Shown piece by piece: positions 42,210 to 51,191 of a stretch of 64,000 nt of DNA. The translations under genes and the position numbers were made by a program. Each line of letters opens with the position of its first letter. Positions within the stretch are counted from its first letter, which is position 1. Location of the stretch: positions 67,827-131,826 of the forward strand of contig NZ_FRAC01000021.1 in the NCBI RefSeq assembly GCF_900142215.1, given 5' to 3'. Below the pieces are notes generated by a model. The model ran no database searches. It was not told the DNA's origin and worked only from the letters and a program-made list of their open reading frames with translations. Source of the DNA: Anaerocolumna jejuensis DSM 15929. GTDB taxonomy: Bacteria; Bacillota; Clostridia; Lachnospirales; Lachnospiraceae.

Positions 42210-43163
42210 ATGAAAAAAAGAACAAAGCAAACCTTCATACTGGTATTAATACTCTCCCTGCTGCTGTTAACTGCCTGCCAAAGTGCAAAGAATGAGTCTG
42301 CAAAGGATAACACTTTAAAGGACCTTACCTTTGGCATATTGCCGGCAGAGTCCGCTATTCCTATTATTTTGGCAAAAGAAAAGGGATTTTTCAAAGAAGA
42401 AGGCTTAAATGTGACTATCCAGTCCTTTTCTTCTCCCAACGACCGTAATGTAGCAGTACAGGCAGGGAAACTGGACGGTGTCATCGGAGATGTCATGACG
42501 GAGGCTGCCTTTTATGAAAATGGATTAAAGCTTAAGATTACTTCCGATATCAATGAGGATTTTAAAATACTCTCTTCCCCGGATTCCGGTATCACGGATA
42601 TGAAAGGACTTGCTGGCAAGAAAGTCAGCCTGGTCCCTAATTTTATTCTGGAATACATTATGGACAAGTTTGCAGCGGAGAATGACTTTACCTATAAGAT
42701 AGTTGAGATTCCGTCCTTCTCCGGCCGTTCAGAGGCCTTGATCTCCAACCAGATTGACGGTGTTGTATTTACGGAGCCCCAGGCCGGCATGCTGGTATCC
42801 CAGGGTGCCCATTTGCTCGGAAGCTCCAGAGAGGCAGGAATAAAGGGCGGCGCCCTTCTCTTTACCGAAGCTGCCCTTTCAGACAAATCCGACAGCATCA
42901 AAGCCTTCTACCGGGCTTACAATAAAGCGGTAGAATATATGAATACTACCAAGGTTTCCGAATTTGTATCCATTCTGACAGATTATCAGTTCCCCGAGGC
43001 AATCGGCACCTATCTCAGCAATCTGAAAAAAGCCTATGAACCGGCCGGAACCATCGATAAGTCCCAGTTTGATGATATTATCAAATGGACCAAAGATAAG
43101 GGACAGATAACAAAGGATTATACCTATGAGGAATTGACAGATTTCTCTTTTCTTCCTCAATGA
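42210..43163 (+). CDS. ABC transporter substrate-binding lipoprotein (NMT1/SsuA/ThiY type)
   Basis: About 317 residues. Start 42210 (MKKRTKQT) follows AAAGAGG; the upstream in-frame ATG at 42114 lacks a site. Signal peptide with lipobox LLLLTAC, then the NMT1-like fold: FGILPAESAIPIILAKEKGFF, GLNVTIQSFSSPNDRNVAVQAGKLDGVIGDV, and VSLVPNFILEYIMDKF. Such proteins carry sulfonates, nitrate or thiamine-pyrimidine precursors. It converges on the matching permease gene and their ends overlap by seven bases. Substrate undetermined. Confidence 0.88.
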   Translation: MKKRTKQTFILVLILSLLLLTACQSAKNESAKDNTLKDLTFGILPAESAIPIILAKEKGFFKEEGLNVTIQSFSSPNDRNVAVQAGKLDGVIGDVMTEAAFYENGLKLKITSDINEDFKILSSPDSGITDMKGLAGKKVSLVPNFILEYIMDKFAAENDFTYKIVEIPSFSGRSEALISNQIDGVVFTEPQAGMLVSQGAHLLGSSREAGIKGGALLFTEAALSDKSDSIKAFYRAYNKAVEYMNTTKVSEFVSILTDYQFPEAIGTYLSNLKKAYEPAGTIDKSQFDDIIKWTKDKGQITKDYTYEELTDFSFLPQ

Positions 43164-43939
43164 TTTCCTGTATTAGACCAGGGCACCAGGGCTTCCTCCA
43201 GGATATCCAAAAGGATGAACAGGAGGATTCCTAACAGGCCCAGAGCCAGAATTCCACAGAACATCTCCTGATAATTCATTTTTGTCCAGGCACTTAGAAT
43301 AAAGTAGCCAATTCCATATTCAGTAGCATAATTTTCTGCAAAGAACAGAGAGGCTAAAGAAATACCAAGGCTGATACGGAGGCTTGAAAATATATATGGC
43401 AGAATGGCAGGCATTATCAGATAACGGAGCTTTTCAAAGGTCGTTGCCTGGTAGCTTGCCATGGCTTTATAATAAATCTTTGGTATCTGGTCTGCCCCGT
43501 CTCTAATTGCAAGAATAATCTGAAACACAATAATCCAGATAACAAGCAGTATCTTCGAAAGGTTCCCCAGCCCAAACAGCAGCATAAATACCGGCAGAAA
43601 CGCTACCTTTGGAATCGGATAGACAAAATATACAAAGGGTGAAAACACCTTCCTTAAACGCCTGGAAGTACTTAAGGCAATGCCTGCCGGAATTCCTATA
43701 AGCAGGGAAAGTAACACTGCCGCTCCCACCCTTGCCAGGCTGGCCAAGAGATGGTAACCCAATTTATCACCTATCTTTGGCAGGTATAAAAATGTCAGGT
43801 AAGGAGATGGAATTGTATGGCTTTTCACCGTGAGATATAAAACCTCCCATAACAGTAAAAAGCTAAGCAATCCCCATATGAAATCAACTATTCTACGCTT
43901 CCACTGCCTATGTCTCTTATTTTTCATCTCCTTTTCCAT
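43157..43939 (-). CDS. ABC transporter permease (SsuC/TauC/ThiX type)
   Basis: About 260 residues, six membrane helices. The EAA motif region reads IPKIYYKAMASYQATTFEKLRYLIMPAIL, and ALSTSRRLRKVFSPFVYFVYPIPKVAFLPVFMLLFGLG is the conserved SsuC-type segment. Start 43939, eight bases after AGGAAGT; a GTG at 43945 is in frame. Pairs with the ATPase gene 34 bases upstream on the same strand and with the binding protein encoded convergently. Confidence 0.92.
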   Translation of the reverse strand: MEKEMKNKRHRQWKRRIVDFIWGLLSFLLLWEVLYLTVKSHTIPSPYLTFLYLPKIGDKLGYHLLASLARVGAAVLLSLLIGIPAGIALSTSRRLRKVFSPFVYFVYPIPKVAFLPVFMLLFGLGNLSKILLVIWIIVFQIILAIRDGADQIPKIYYKAMASYQATTFEKLRYLIMPAILPYIFSSLRISLGISLASLFFAENYATEYGIGYFILSAWTKMNYQEMFCGILALGLLGILLFILLDILEEALVPWSNTGNH

Positions 43940-43973
43940 AAACACACTTCCTTTTATCGCTTCTTTCTATTAA

Positions 43974-44762
43974 TTACCTTGTTTCACTTTCTTCCAACAG
44001 CTCTTTAAAATGGATACACTGCTCATAAAATTCAATGCTCTTCCTCTGCTCTTTTCTGAAATAGCAGGGATTCTCAAGCTCAGTCACTGTCCCGTCCCCA
44101 TTCAATAAAAGGATTCTTTCCCCTAATATCAAAGCCTCCTCCATATCATGAGTAACAAAAAGAAGAGTTGCTTTCAGCTTTTGCTGCTGCTTTATAATAA
44201 GCTCCTGGATAGCTTCTTTCGTAATGGAATCCAGGGAGGAGGTAGGCTCGTCCATTAACAGCAAGTCCGGCTGTCCGATTAATCCTCTGGCAAGGGCTGC
44301 CCTCTGCCTTTCACCTCCGCTCAATTGATGGGGATACTTGTTTTGAAGTCCGCTTAGCCCAAGCTCTTCTAAAAGCTCTGCCACTCTCCTGTCTATCTCC
44401 TGCTTTTCCTTCTTACCGGACAGCTTTAAGGGCATGGAAGCTGCCTGATATACGGTCTGCCAGGGAAACAGCGCCAGCTCCTGGAACATGATTGCCGTTT
44501 CTTTTCTTGTGCCCTTTAACGGTGCAGAGAGAATTTCAATGCTTCCTTCTTTGGGGCTTAATAGTCCTGCGGCTAGGTTTAACAGGGTACTCTTACCGGT
44601 TCCGGATTTTCCAATAAGACTGTAGGACGCCCCTTTCTTTAACGCAAGATTTATATTCCATAATATCCTTTTCTCTTCATAGTCAAAGGATACATCCCGC
44701 ATTCTGACCAGTATATCCTCTTCCCTGCCGGTCAAATAATCACTGTTCGTTTTTTCTTTCAT
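43974..44762 (-). CDS. ABC transporter ATPase (SsuB/TauB/ThiZ type)
   Basis: About 262 residues. Walker A LIGKSGTGKSTLLNLAAGL, Q-loop IMFQELALFPWQTV (typical of the nitrate/sulfonate/taurine group), signature HQLSGGERQRAALARGL, Walker B LLLMDEPTSSLD, switch His FVTHDMEEAL. The start is placed at 44762 (GGAGCAAG ribosome site); an ATG at 44774 is in frame. The region containing the ribosome site and start codon is the first unit of three tandem 77-78 bp repeats extending upstream to 44998. Confidence 0.93.
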   Translation of the reverse strand: MKEKTNSDYLTGREEDILVRMRDVSFDYEEKRILWNINLALKKGASYSLIGKSGTGKSTLLNLAAGLLSPKEGSIEILSAPLKGTRKETAIMFQELALFPWQTVYQAASMPLKLSGKKEKQEIDRRVAELLEELGLSGLQNKYPHQLSGGERQRAALARGLIGQPDLLLMDEPTSSLDSITKEAIQELIIKQQQKLKATLLFVTHDMEEALILGERILLLNGDGTVTELENPCYFRKEQRKSIEFYEQCIHFKELLEESETR

Positions 44763-44763
44763 A

Positions 44764-44998
44764 CTTGCTCCCATTGCATACCGCAGACAGGTCTGCGGTA
44801 CTGCCTTAAATAATGGAGTGTGAAAGCGCTTCCTTTCACACTTGCTCCCATTGCATACCGCAGATAATTCTGCGGTACTGCCTTAAATAATGGAGTGTGA
44901 AAGCGCCTTCCTTTCACACTTGCTCCCATTGCATACCGCAGACAGGTCTGCGGTACTGCCTTAAATAATGGATTGTGAAAGTTCTTTTCTTTCACATT
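44764..44998 (-). repeat. three tandem 77-78 bp repeats over the ABC ATPase start
   Basis: Units start at 44764, 44841 and 44919. Each contains TACCGCAGA / TCTGCGGTA (a hairpin), ACTGCCTTAAATAATGGA, and TGTGAAAG with CTTTCACA (a second hairpin), and each includes TGGGAGCAAG followed by ATG or GTG, that is, a copy of the gene's ribosome site and start. In the two outer units the start codon is GTG followed by AAA. The repeats also keep an open frame of 78 codons. They are likely slipped-strand amplifications, and copy number may alter translation. Confidence 0.8.
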
Positions 44999-45130
44999 TT
45001 ACACAATTCCCTATAATAAACTCTTTTCAAACTTTTCTGACAGAAACATTTCATTATCTGTAACCCTTAACTGCCTTGTGAATACTATAAAAAAGACCTG
45101 AATAATTATAGCAGAAGAAAGGTTTACAAA

Positions 45131-45838
45131 ATGCCCATGTTTTTTGTATTTATGTTAAAAATACTGCATATTGCGGTATTAAATATCATCTTAAGCTTTG
45201 ATAATATCAGTGTTATTGCATTTGTTGCAGGAAATTTAAACGAACACAACAGAAAAAAGGCTTATTTGTCGGGCTTTACCCTATCCCTTGTGTTCTCTAT
45301 CCTGTTTACTTCCATTATCAGTATCCTTATGGAAATCAAATGGCTTCCCATCCAGCCCTTAGGAGGTTTCCTGCTGATGAAAATAACCTATGATATGTTA
45401 AAGGCCAATACCGCCGAATCGGAACAAAAGGATGGGGAATATAAGGTGAGCTACAATATGAAGCTTTCAACAGCCATTATAAAGCTTACCTTTATCAGTC
45501 TCTCCTTAAGCTTTGATAACATACTCTCCATTGCAGGTGCTGCAGATGGAAATATTAAGATTATTTCTCTTGGTCTTCTCCTTAGTTTACCTGTTCTTTT
45601 AATCAGCTGCCGCTTTTTTATGAACCTGATGAAACGGTTTATTATAATCCTCTATCTATGCGGAGCTGTATTAGTCCATACCTCTCTGGAAATGATTTTC
45701 TCCTATCCGCCGCTTTTCTCTCTTCTTCCGGCCCATCTTCACACCATATTTTCTATGACAGCTTCTATTTCTCTTTTGGCTTACGGAATGCATAAAGTTA
45801 AAAAAAATAAAAACAGAGCGATAGAAGATATCGCATAA
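45131..45838 (+). CDS. TerC family integral membrane protein (YjbE-like)
   Basis: 235 residues, seven or so membrane helices in two similar halves, each with the signature acidic motif: IILSFDNISVIAF (about 19) and SLSLSFDNILSIAGAA (about 128). TerC-family proteins export divalent metals (Mn) or load secreted enzymes with metal. No yybP-ykoY riboswitch was recognised in the upstream 130 bases. Start has AAAGG. Located downstream of the repeat array on the opposite strand. The metal is unknown. Confidence 0.87.
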   Translation: MPMFFVFMLKILHIAVLNIILSFDNISVIAFVAGNLNEHNRKKAYLSGFTLSLVFSILFTSIISILMEIKWLPIQPLGGFLLMKITYDMLKANTAESEQKDGEYKVSYNMKLSTAIIKLTFISLSLSFDNILSIAGAADGNIKIISLGLLLSLPVLLISCRFFMNLMKRFIIILYLCGAVLVHTSLEMIFSYPPLFSLLPAHLHTIFSMTASISLLAYGMHKVKKNKNRAIEDIA

Positions 45839-45963
45839 AAATAGAAGAATCCCGGAAATACTAATATGGCAGCTTGCAAAGATTGGGTTTTAAACCCTAC
45901 TGTTTAGAATATTTGAGTGGAATATTAAAATATTCAGCTTCAATATTCAGAAAAGAGGTTACG

Positions 45964-46167
45964 ATGGATAGAAATTTTGCCGACGGTCCTGAAATTCCTT
46001 TAGGTCTTGGAATAGCTCTGGCACAGAACCTGAATGCCATGAATTACTTTGCTTCTCTCGATGATACCAGTAAGCAGCAGGTTATCGACGGAACTCACAG
46101 TGTGCGTTCCAAATCAGAAATGAAGCAATATGTATCCAATCTGGCAGAAGATAATAGTTTTCGTTAG
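45964..46167 (+). CDS. small conserved clostridial protein of unknown function
   Basis: 67 residues from ATG 45964 (AAAGAGG six bases upstream; an upstream in-frame start at 45874 has no support). It reads MDRNFADGPEIPLGLG, ALAQNLNAMNYFASLDD and QQVIDGTHSVRSKSEM. Proteins like this recur in clostridia without known role. The N-terminal FADGPEIPLG and mid-region AMNYFA are the most conserved-looking parts. A nested terminator follows. No partner is evident. Confidence 0.7.
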   Translation: MDRNFADGPEIPLGLGIALAQNLNAMNYFASLDDTSKQQVIDGTHSVRSKSEMKQYVSNLAEDNSFR

Positions 46168-46174
46168 GATGCCC

Positions 46175-46265
46175 CTATCAGTTGAAACTCTTCTTAAATT
46201 GGGATATACTTTTAAAGGATATCCCAATTTGCTGTAATTAGGCCCTTTTTAATACCAACTGATAG
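46175..46265 (+). terminator. nested hairpin after the small conserved gene
   Basis: Outer stem CTATCAGTTG (46175-46184 with 46256-46265) encloses a perfect 12-bp stem AAATTGGGATAT (46196-46207 with 46219-46230). T-rich between them (CCCTTTTT at 46242-46250). Termination is probable. Confidence 0.65.
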
Positions 46266-46351
46266 CCCTTTTCCAGAAAATAAAAAACATTTTTCAACTA
46301 CATATTCAGGAATAACAAATCAAAGCTTTGCTATTCACGAAAGGAGTTAAT

Positions 46352-46849
46352 ATGCAAGAAGTATCCAATCTATATCCTGATGATAAAAATGAATTCTATA
46401 CTCTTTTAAATTCCCAGTTAAAGGCCCTTCTTGACAATGAACCTGATGTCATACCCGGGCTTGCCAACGCTTCTGCCTTGCTGATGGGTGCCCTGCAGAA
46501 CATTAACTGGGCAGGCTTTTACCTCATGAAAAGAGGCGAACTGCTGCTGGGTCCCTTTCAAGGTAAGACCGCATGCGTACATATTGCTGTTGGCAGAGGT
46601 GTCTGCGGCAGCGCCGTACAAAAGGATGAAGTCCAGCTGATACCTGACGTCCATGAATTTCCTGGACATATTGCCTGTGACAGTGCCTCCCGGTCTGAGC
46701 TTGTAATTCCGCTCCACCATAAGGGCAGCATTGCAGGGGTATTGGATATTGACAGCCCCCTGACCGGCCGCTTCGATCTGACAGACAAAGCAGGTCTTAT
46801 GGAATTTGCCGCTATACTGGAAGAACTCCTTGACTGGAATACTATTTAA
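46352..46849 (+). CDS. free methionine-(R)-sulfoxide reductase (GAF domain, fRMsr)
   Basis: About 165 residues, a single GAF domain; start 46352 with AAAGGAG. Reduces free Met-R-sulfoxide with thioredoxin. Conserved sites: NWAGFYLMKRGELLLGPFQGKTACVHIAVGRGVCGSAV with two of the three catalytic Cys, and HIACDSASRSELVIPL with the third (YtsP/YeaZ-type relatives read the same way). Its stop overlaps the end of the convergent beta-helix gene by eight bases. Assignment is firm. Confidence 0.92.
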   Translation: MQEVSNLYPDDKNEFYTLLNSQLKALLDNEPDVIPGLANASALLMGALQNINWAGFYLMKRGELLLGPFQGKTACVHIAVGRGVCGSAVQKDEVQLIPDVHEFPGHIACDSASRSELVIPLHHKGSIAGVLDIDSPLTGRFDLTDKAGLMEFAAILEELLDWNTI

Positions 46850-47510
46850 GCCTTACTACCTCTCCCTGCTTTTTATAAATGGAATCCGCAGGAACAAAGC
46901 CTCTTACCATGGACAGAGGATATACATGGGCTCCCTTGCCGATAACCGTACCCGGATTCAGCACACTGTTACAGCCTACTTCCACGTTATCTCCCAGCAT
47001 GGCTCCCATTTTCTTCAGTCCCGTGGTAATTTTCTCTCCCTGATAATTTATTGTTACAGGGGTTTTATCAGATTTTACATTAGAGGTAATGGAACCGGCT
47101 CCCATATGCGCTTTGAAACCAAGGACAGAATCCCCTACATAATTGTAGTGGGGTACCTGTACCTTGTTGAACAGGACAACATTCTTAAGCTCTGTGGAAT
47201 TGCCCACTACCGCTCCTTCTCCAACAATGGCACTTCCTCTGATAAAGGCGCAGTGCCTTATTTCTGCATCCTTCCCGATAATAGCCGGGCCTCCGATAAA
47301 GGCAGTGGGTGCTATCCTTGCAGATTTAGCGACCCATACATCTTCCCCTCTTTTTTCATATTCCTCTTTATCAAGCTCTTCCCCTAATTTACGGATAAAA
47401 TCCCCGATACCGGACAGTACCTCCCAGGGGTATTCCGCTCCTTCGAAAAGCCTGGCAGCAATTGTCTGGCTCAGGTCATAATTATTTTTTATTTTCAGTT
47501 CTTCATACAT
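46842..47510 (-). CDS. left-handed beta-helix acyl/nucleotidyltransferase-like protein
   Basis: 222 residues. After an N-terminal helical part, hexapeptide repeats form a left-handed beta helix (VWVAKSARIAPTAFIGGPAIIG, AFIRGSAIVGEGAVVGNSTEL, VEVGCNSVLNPGTVIGKGAHVYP), as in GlmU C-terminal domains and the UDP-GlcNAc pyrophosphorylase-related proteins found in Firmicutes. It lacks the pyrophosphorylase domain, so it may acetylate or bind a nucleotide sugar. Start has GGAGGAAAC. Convergent overlap with fRMsr is eight bases. Substrate unknown. Confidence 0.85.
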   Translation of the reverse strand: MYEELKIKNNYDLSQTIAARLFEGAEYPWEVLSGIGDFIRKLGEELDKEEYEKRGEDVWVAKSARIAPTAFIGGPAIIGKDAEIRHCAFIRGSAIVGEGAVVGNSTELKNVVLFNKVQVPHYNYVGDSVLGFKAHMGAGSITSNVKSDKTPVTINYQGEKITTGLKKMGAMLGDNVEVGCNSVLNPGTVIGKGAHVYPLSMVRGFVPADSIYKKQGEVVRLK

Positions 47511-47583
47511 ATTAGTTTCCTCCTATATTTCTATTTTTCATTTCAGAATGAAGAAATAATCCCTGATTTTTTAACCAGTCCGG

Positions 47584-49680
47584 TTATTTTTTCTTATAAA
47601 AGGCAGATACATTATCAAAATACTGCTTTAAGCCATATTGATTATTAAGCCCTTTTACTCCGTTTGTCAAACGGCCTACAAAGCCCTCTAACTTGCCCAT
47701 ATACTCCTCCTCGGTAATCTCACCCTGGGCTACCATGGTAAGTCCCTTTTCCCAGCTGGCAGTAAGCTCTGCATTTAACATGGATTTTATGGAGGAGTTC
47801 ACCACATCATATATCATTTCCCCCAGCAGGCTTGGGGTTATAATCTGGGTTTTCTTATTCAGTAATAAATAATCAATTTTTACAAGTTTATTTAAAATTT
47901 CAGCCCTGGTGGCACTGGTTCCAATTCCGCTGCCCTTAATCTGCGCCCTTAGCTCTTCATCTTCAATCAGCTGTCCCGCATTTTCCATGGCAAGAATCAT
48001 GGAGCCGGAATTGTATCTCTTGGGAGGTGCCGTTTCCCCTTCCTTTATAGACATGGCCTTAACGGAAAGGAGCATTCCCTTCTTTAAGCTTTTCACCACT
48101 TCCATAAAGGCCCCGTCAAAGCTTTCCTCTTCTCCCTCTTCCTTCTCATTCTTATTGCCGCCTTCCGGGGCAACTTCCTTCCGTTTGTCAAAGGAATTGG
48201 TAATTACTTTCAGATATCCTTCCTCTAGGAGGATACGAAAGGAGGAAAAGAAGCTCTCGCTCTTTTGTTTGGTGGTCAGACTGATTTTCTGGTAAACCGC
48301 AGGGGGATAGAAGATACTTAAGAATCTTCTGGCAATGATTTCATATACCTTAACCCCGGTAGGAGAGAGAGAATTCAATGCCTGAAAGCCCTGTCCTGTG
48401 GGAATAATGGCATAATGGTCCGTTATCTGCTTATCGTTGACATACCTGGTCTTTGCAATATTCTGATAGCTTTTTTTCTCCATTATCTCTGCTGCGTAAT
48501 CCCTGACAATGGAGAAATTCCTTAATCCACCGATATTCTTATAAATTTCCTTGGCAACTGCCGTTGACAGGACTCTGGCATCGGTTCTGGGATAGGTGAC
48601 CAGCTTCTTTTCATACAGCTCCTGGGTAATCTTAAGGGTTTCATCGGGGCTGATTTTAAAGAGCCTGGAACAATCATTCTGAAGCTCGGCAAGATTAAAC
48701 AGCAGGGGAGGGTTTTTATTCTCCTTCTTTTTCTCCATTGCTGTGATTTCTGCCAGAAGTTTATCTCCTTCTGCCATGGTATCGGTGTAGGTGGTCTTCC
48801 CGTTATCCTGCTTTTCTGAAAAAGCAGGCTCCCTGTCAATTAACTCTTCTATCAGCTTGATGGCGCTTTCTTTTTCACTGAAACCATTCTCCTTATATAA
48901 TAAGGGGGAATTATAATATTTAGAACCCTCTACTGCCCTGAATTCTCCGTCAAAGGTCCTGCCGGAGGTCTCCAGTGTATTTAATACCCTGTAAAAGGGA
49001 GTTTTAACAAAATCCCTGATTTCCCGCTCTCTTCTGACTACCATTCCCAGGACACAGGTCATAACCCTGCCTACGGATATGGCAGACCGCTTCTCACCTT
49101 TCAAATAATTGGTAATGTTCTGCCCATACTTCAAGGTAAGTACTCTTGAAAAATTGATGCCCATCAGGTAATCTTCCTTTGCCCTCAGGTAGGCAGCGGC
49201 AGCCAGATTGTCATAAGACGTCAACAGCTTCGCTTCCCTGATACCCCGGAGGATTTCCTCCTCTGTCTGGGAATCAATCCAAACTCTTTTCTTTTCTTTA
49301 TTTTCCGGTACTTTTGCCATCTGGTCCACAAGGCGGTATATGTATTCTCCCTCCCTTCCGGAGTCGGTACAGACATAGATACAGCTTACGTCCTCCCGGT
49401 TCAATAAGCCCTTTACCACTGAAAACTGTTTACTGACGGAGGGAATCACCTCATAGCGGTATTCTTTTGGCATAAAGGGAAGGGTTTCCAGACTCCAGCG
49501 TTTCAAAGCAGTATCATAGGTTTCAGGATAACTCATGGTTACAAGATGGCCCACACACCAGGTCACTAGGGAGTTGTCCGATTCCATGTAGCCATCCCGC
49601 TTTTTAAAGTCTTCTTTTAAGGCTTTGGCAAATTCCTGGGCCACGCTGGGTTTTTCTGATATATATAAATTCTTAGACAT
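47584..49680 (-). CDS. topB: DNA topoisomerase III
   Basis: 698 residues, type IA topoisomerase. TOPRIM domain with LYISEKPSVAQEFAKAL and CTDSGREGEYIYRLV near the N-terminus; active-site Tyr in LVTYPRTDARVLS (about 365); KGSGIGTSATRAEIL (about 580) of the topo III type. The C-terminal zinc fingers found in topo I are missing, as in TopB. It relaxes and decatenates DNA, acting at replication forks. The ribosome site is weak. Monocistronic; long hairpin element lies upstream of its start. Confidence 0.95.
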   Translation of the reverse strand: MSKNLYISEKPSVAQEFAKALKEDFKKRDGYMESDNSLVTWCVGHLVTMSYPETYDTALKRWSLETLPFMPKEYRYEVIPSVSKQFSVVKGLLNREDVSCIYVCTDSGREGEYIYRLVDQMAKVPENKEKKRVWIDSQTEEEILRGIREAKLLTSYDNLAAAAYLRAKEDYLMGINFSRVLTLKYGQNITNYLKGEKRSAISVGRVMTCVLGMVVRREREIRDFVKTPFYRVLNTLETSGRTFDGEFRAVEGSKYYNSPLLYKENGFSEKESAIKLIEELIDREPAFSEKQDNGKTTYTDTMAEGDKLLAEITAMEKKKENKNPPLLFNLAELQNDCSRLFKISPDETLKITQELYEKKLVTYPRTDARVLSTAVAKEIYKNIGGLRNFSIVRDYAAEIMEKKSYQNIAKTRYVNDKQITDHYAIIPTGQGFQALNSLSPTGVKVYEIIARRFLSIFYPPAVYQKISLTTKQKSESFFSSFRILLEEGYLKVITNSFDKRKEVAPEGGNKNEKEEGEEESFDGAFMEVVKSLKKGMLLSVKAMSIKEGETAPPKRYNSGSMILAMENAGQLIEDEELRAQIKGSGIGTSATRAEILNKLVKIDYLLLNKKTQIITPSLLGEMIYDVVNSSIKSMLNAELTASWEKGLTMVAQGEITEEEYMGKLEGFVGRLTNGVKGLNNQYGLKQYFDNVSAFYKKK

Positions 49681-49811
49681 GCATAATCCAACTTTCTACC
49701 GGTTTCAAATAAAATTCATTTCTTTATCATAGCATATTTTCGGCCTGATGAAAAGAAGCTCTTCGGATTAAGTCACAGTAAACGGATGAAAACAGGTAGC
49801 GGAAAGGGACG

Positions 49812-50046
49812 AGGACAGGTACTGCCTTGCAGGACGAGGGAATGGTTTGGAGTTTGCTGTTCGAGAACCTTTATTCCACTAAAGCTGCAAGAAACGCAGC
49901 TGACAGTCAAAACAGCGCCAAACTCGCTACGCTCAGACAATGGCTCTGTTTTTCCTAGCTGTGTTTCTTGCAGCTTAAGTGTCATAAAGGACCTCTCAAT
50001 GCAAACTCCAAACCATTCCCTCGTCCTGCAAGGCAGTACCTGTCCT
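49812..50046. repeat. long hairpin element, copy 3 (46-bp perfect arms)
   Basis: A 235-nt palindrome. The outer perfect arms are 46 bp (49812-49857 with 50001-50046), starting AGGACAGGTACTGCCTTGCA. Inner arms include GCTGCAAGAAACGCAGCTG with CAGC...GTTTCTTGCAGC. The core on the plus strand holds GAGAACC, TTATTCCACTAAAGC and CAGCGCCAAACTCGCT, which the 23231 and 58195 elements carry on the opposite strand, so it belongs to that family although its outer arms are unrelated. The flanking bases to 49681 and 50153 show nothing else. Confidence 0.85.
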
Positions 50047-50153
50047 CTGGGTATCCTTAATTTAGGATCATTATTTGCTTGTGGATTAAAGGCCCCCAAT
50101 GCCGGAAATAAAAAGCTGTCCCAGCAGCATGAAATGCCCCTGAGACAGCTTTT

Positions 50154-51191
50154 TTATTTGTTTGCACTCATAACTTTTCTACCATATTTGATGAGCTTAA
50201 GGGAATCACTCCAGCGTCCCTCGCTGGAGGAATGCATGACAACGGATAGTACAGGTCCCGAATCCGTCTCGGCGGCAGATATGAGACATCTTCCGGCAAG
50301 TCCTGTTGTTCCGGTCTTTAAACCGATGACATGGGATTCATACCATACACTGTCCTTATTTATCAGCGCATTTGTATTCCACAAGGGTAATGTCCTTCCA
50401 TTGACCATCTTTAAGGTAGTGGTTCTTTCCTTTGTGATTTGGGCGATGGTCTTGTTCTTAAGGGCATTCAGGCCGATCTGTGCCATATCATAGGCAGTTG
50501 AATACTGCCCGATCGCATCATAGCCGTCAGGAGATATAAAGCAGGAATTCTCTGCTCCTAGCTTCCTTGCCTTATCGTTCATAAGGCGGGTAAACTCCCT
50601 GATGGCGGACATCTCCTCCGCCTTACTGTCCTTAAGGGATTTCCTTCCCGTATAAACAGCCAGTACATAGGCAGCATCGTTACCGGAGGGCAGAAGCATT
50701 GCTTCCAGCAGATTATAAATCTTAAGCTTGTCTCCGGCTCTTAAACCTGCCCTGGAGGAATCATAAGGTATCATGCTTACCTCTTTGCCCACTTTTACAG
50801 TCTCGCTGGTCCTGTTCCAGTCAAGAACCACCAAAGCCGTTAAAAGCTTTGCCGTACTTGCCGGAAATATAGGCTCAAGGGCATTCTTATGATATAGAAT
50901 TTCTCCCGTATCTGCGTCAACTAAAATAGCTGACTTTGCATCAAGGGAAATTTCCGGGTTGCTGATGGAAAGCGCCTCCTTTGCCTCCTGGCTGCATTTC
51001 ATATCCGGGATATAGGACATATAATCCACAGTACTGCCGTCAGAAATTAGTGGCAGATTATCATCCGCCTTTGCATAAACCGCCTTTACTCCGTAAACAT
51101 TATTGTTTATAAGCGGCACTGCATAAAAAAGATTATGAATGAAAACAGTTAAGCACAACAAGAATATTATAATATTTGGTGTTTTTTTCAT
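50154..51191 (-). CDS. D-alanyl-D-alanine carboxypeptidase (DacF/PBP5 type)
   Basis: 345 residues with a signal/anchor helix at the N-terminus (IIIFLLCLTVFIHNLFYAV). Serine peptidase S11: SxxK in PASTAKLLTALV (about 107), SGNDAA (SxN, about 167) and KTGTTGLAG (KTG, about 290). It removes the terminal D-Ala from peptidoglycan stem peptides outside the membrane. It lacks a clear C-terminal amphipathic anchor, so it is probably held by the N-terminal helix or released. Single gene with GGAG ribosome site. Confidence 0.95.
   Translation of the reverse strand: MKKTPNIIIFLLCLTVFIHNLFYAVPLINNNVYGVKAVYAKADDNLPLISDGSTVDYMSYIPDMKCSQEAKEALSISNPEISLDAKSAILVDADTGEILYHKNALEPIFPASTAKLLTALVVLDWNRTSETVKVGKEVSMIPYDSSRAGLRAGDKLKIYNLLEAMLLPSGNDAAYVLAVYTGRKSLKDSKAEEMSAIREFTRLMNDKARKLGAENSCFISPDGYDAIGQYSTAYDMAQIGLNALKNKTIAQITKERTTTLKMVNGRTLPLWNTNALINKDSVWYESHVIGLKTGTTGLAGRCLISAAETDSGPVLSVVMHSSSEGRWSDSLKLIKYGRKVMSANK

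Noticed and set aside
44759..44995. A 78-codon open frame through the tandem repeats
   Set aside because: It is a product of the repeated ribosome-site region; the repeat unit is not protein-like and overlaps the ATPase start.
44764..44998. Tandem repeat array considered as CRISPR
   Set aside because: The units are contiguous 77-78 bp tandem copies without unique spacers, and no cas genes are nearby.
45000..45130. Manganese riboswitch (yybP-ykoY) ahead of the TerC gene
   Set aside because: No matching conserved loop or paired stems could be found in the 130 bases.
49786..50493. Open frame of 235 codons through the long hairpin and the end of the carboxypeptidase gene
   Set aside because: It follows the palindrome and then lies antisense to a well-identified gene.
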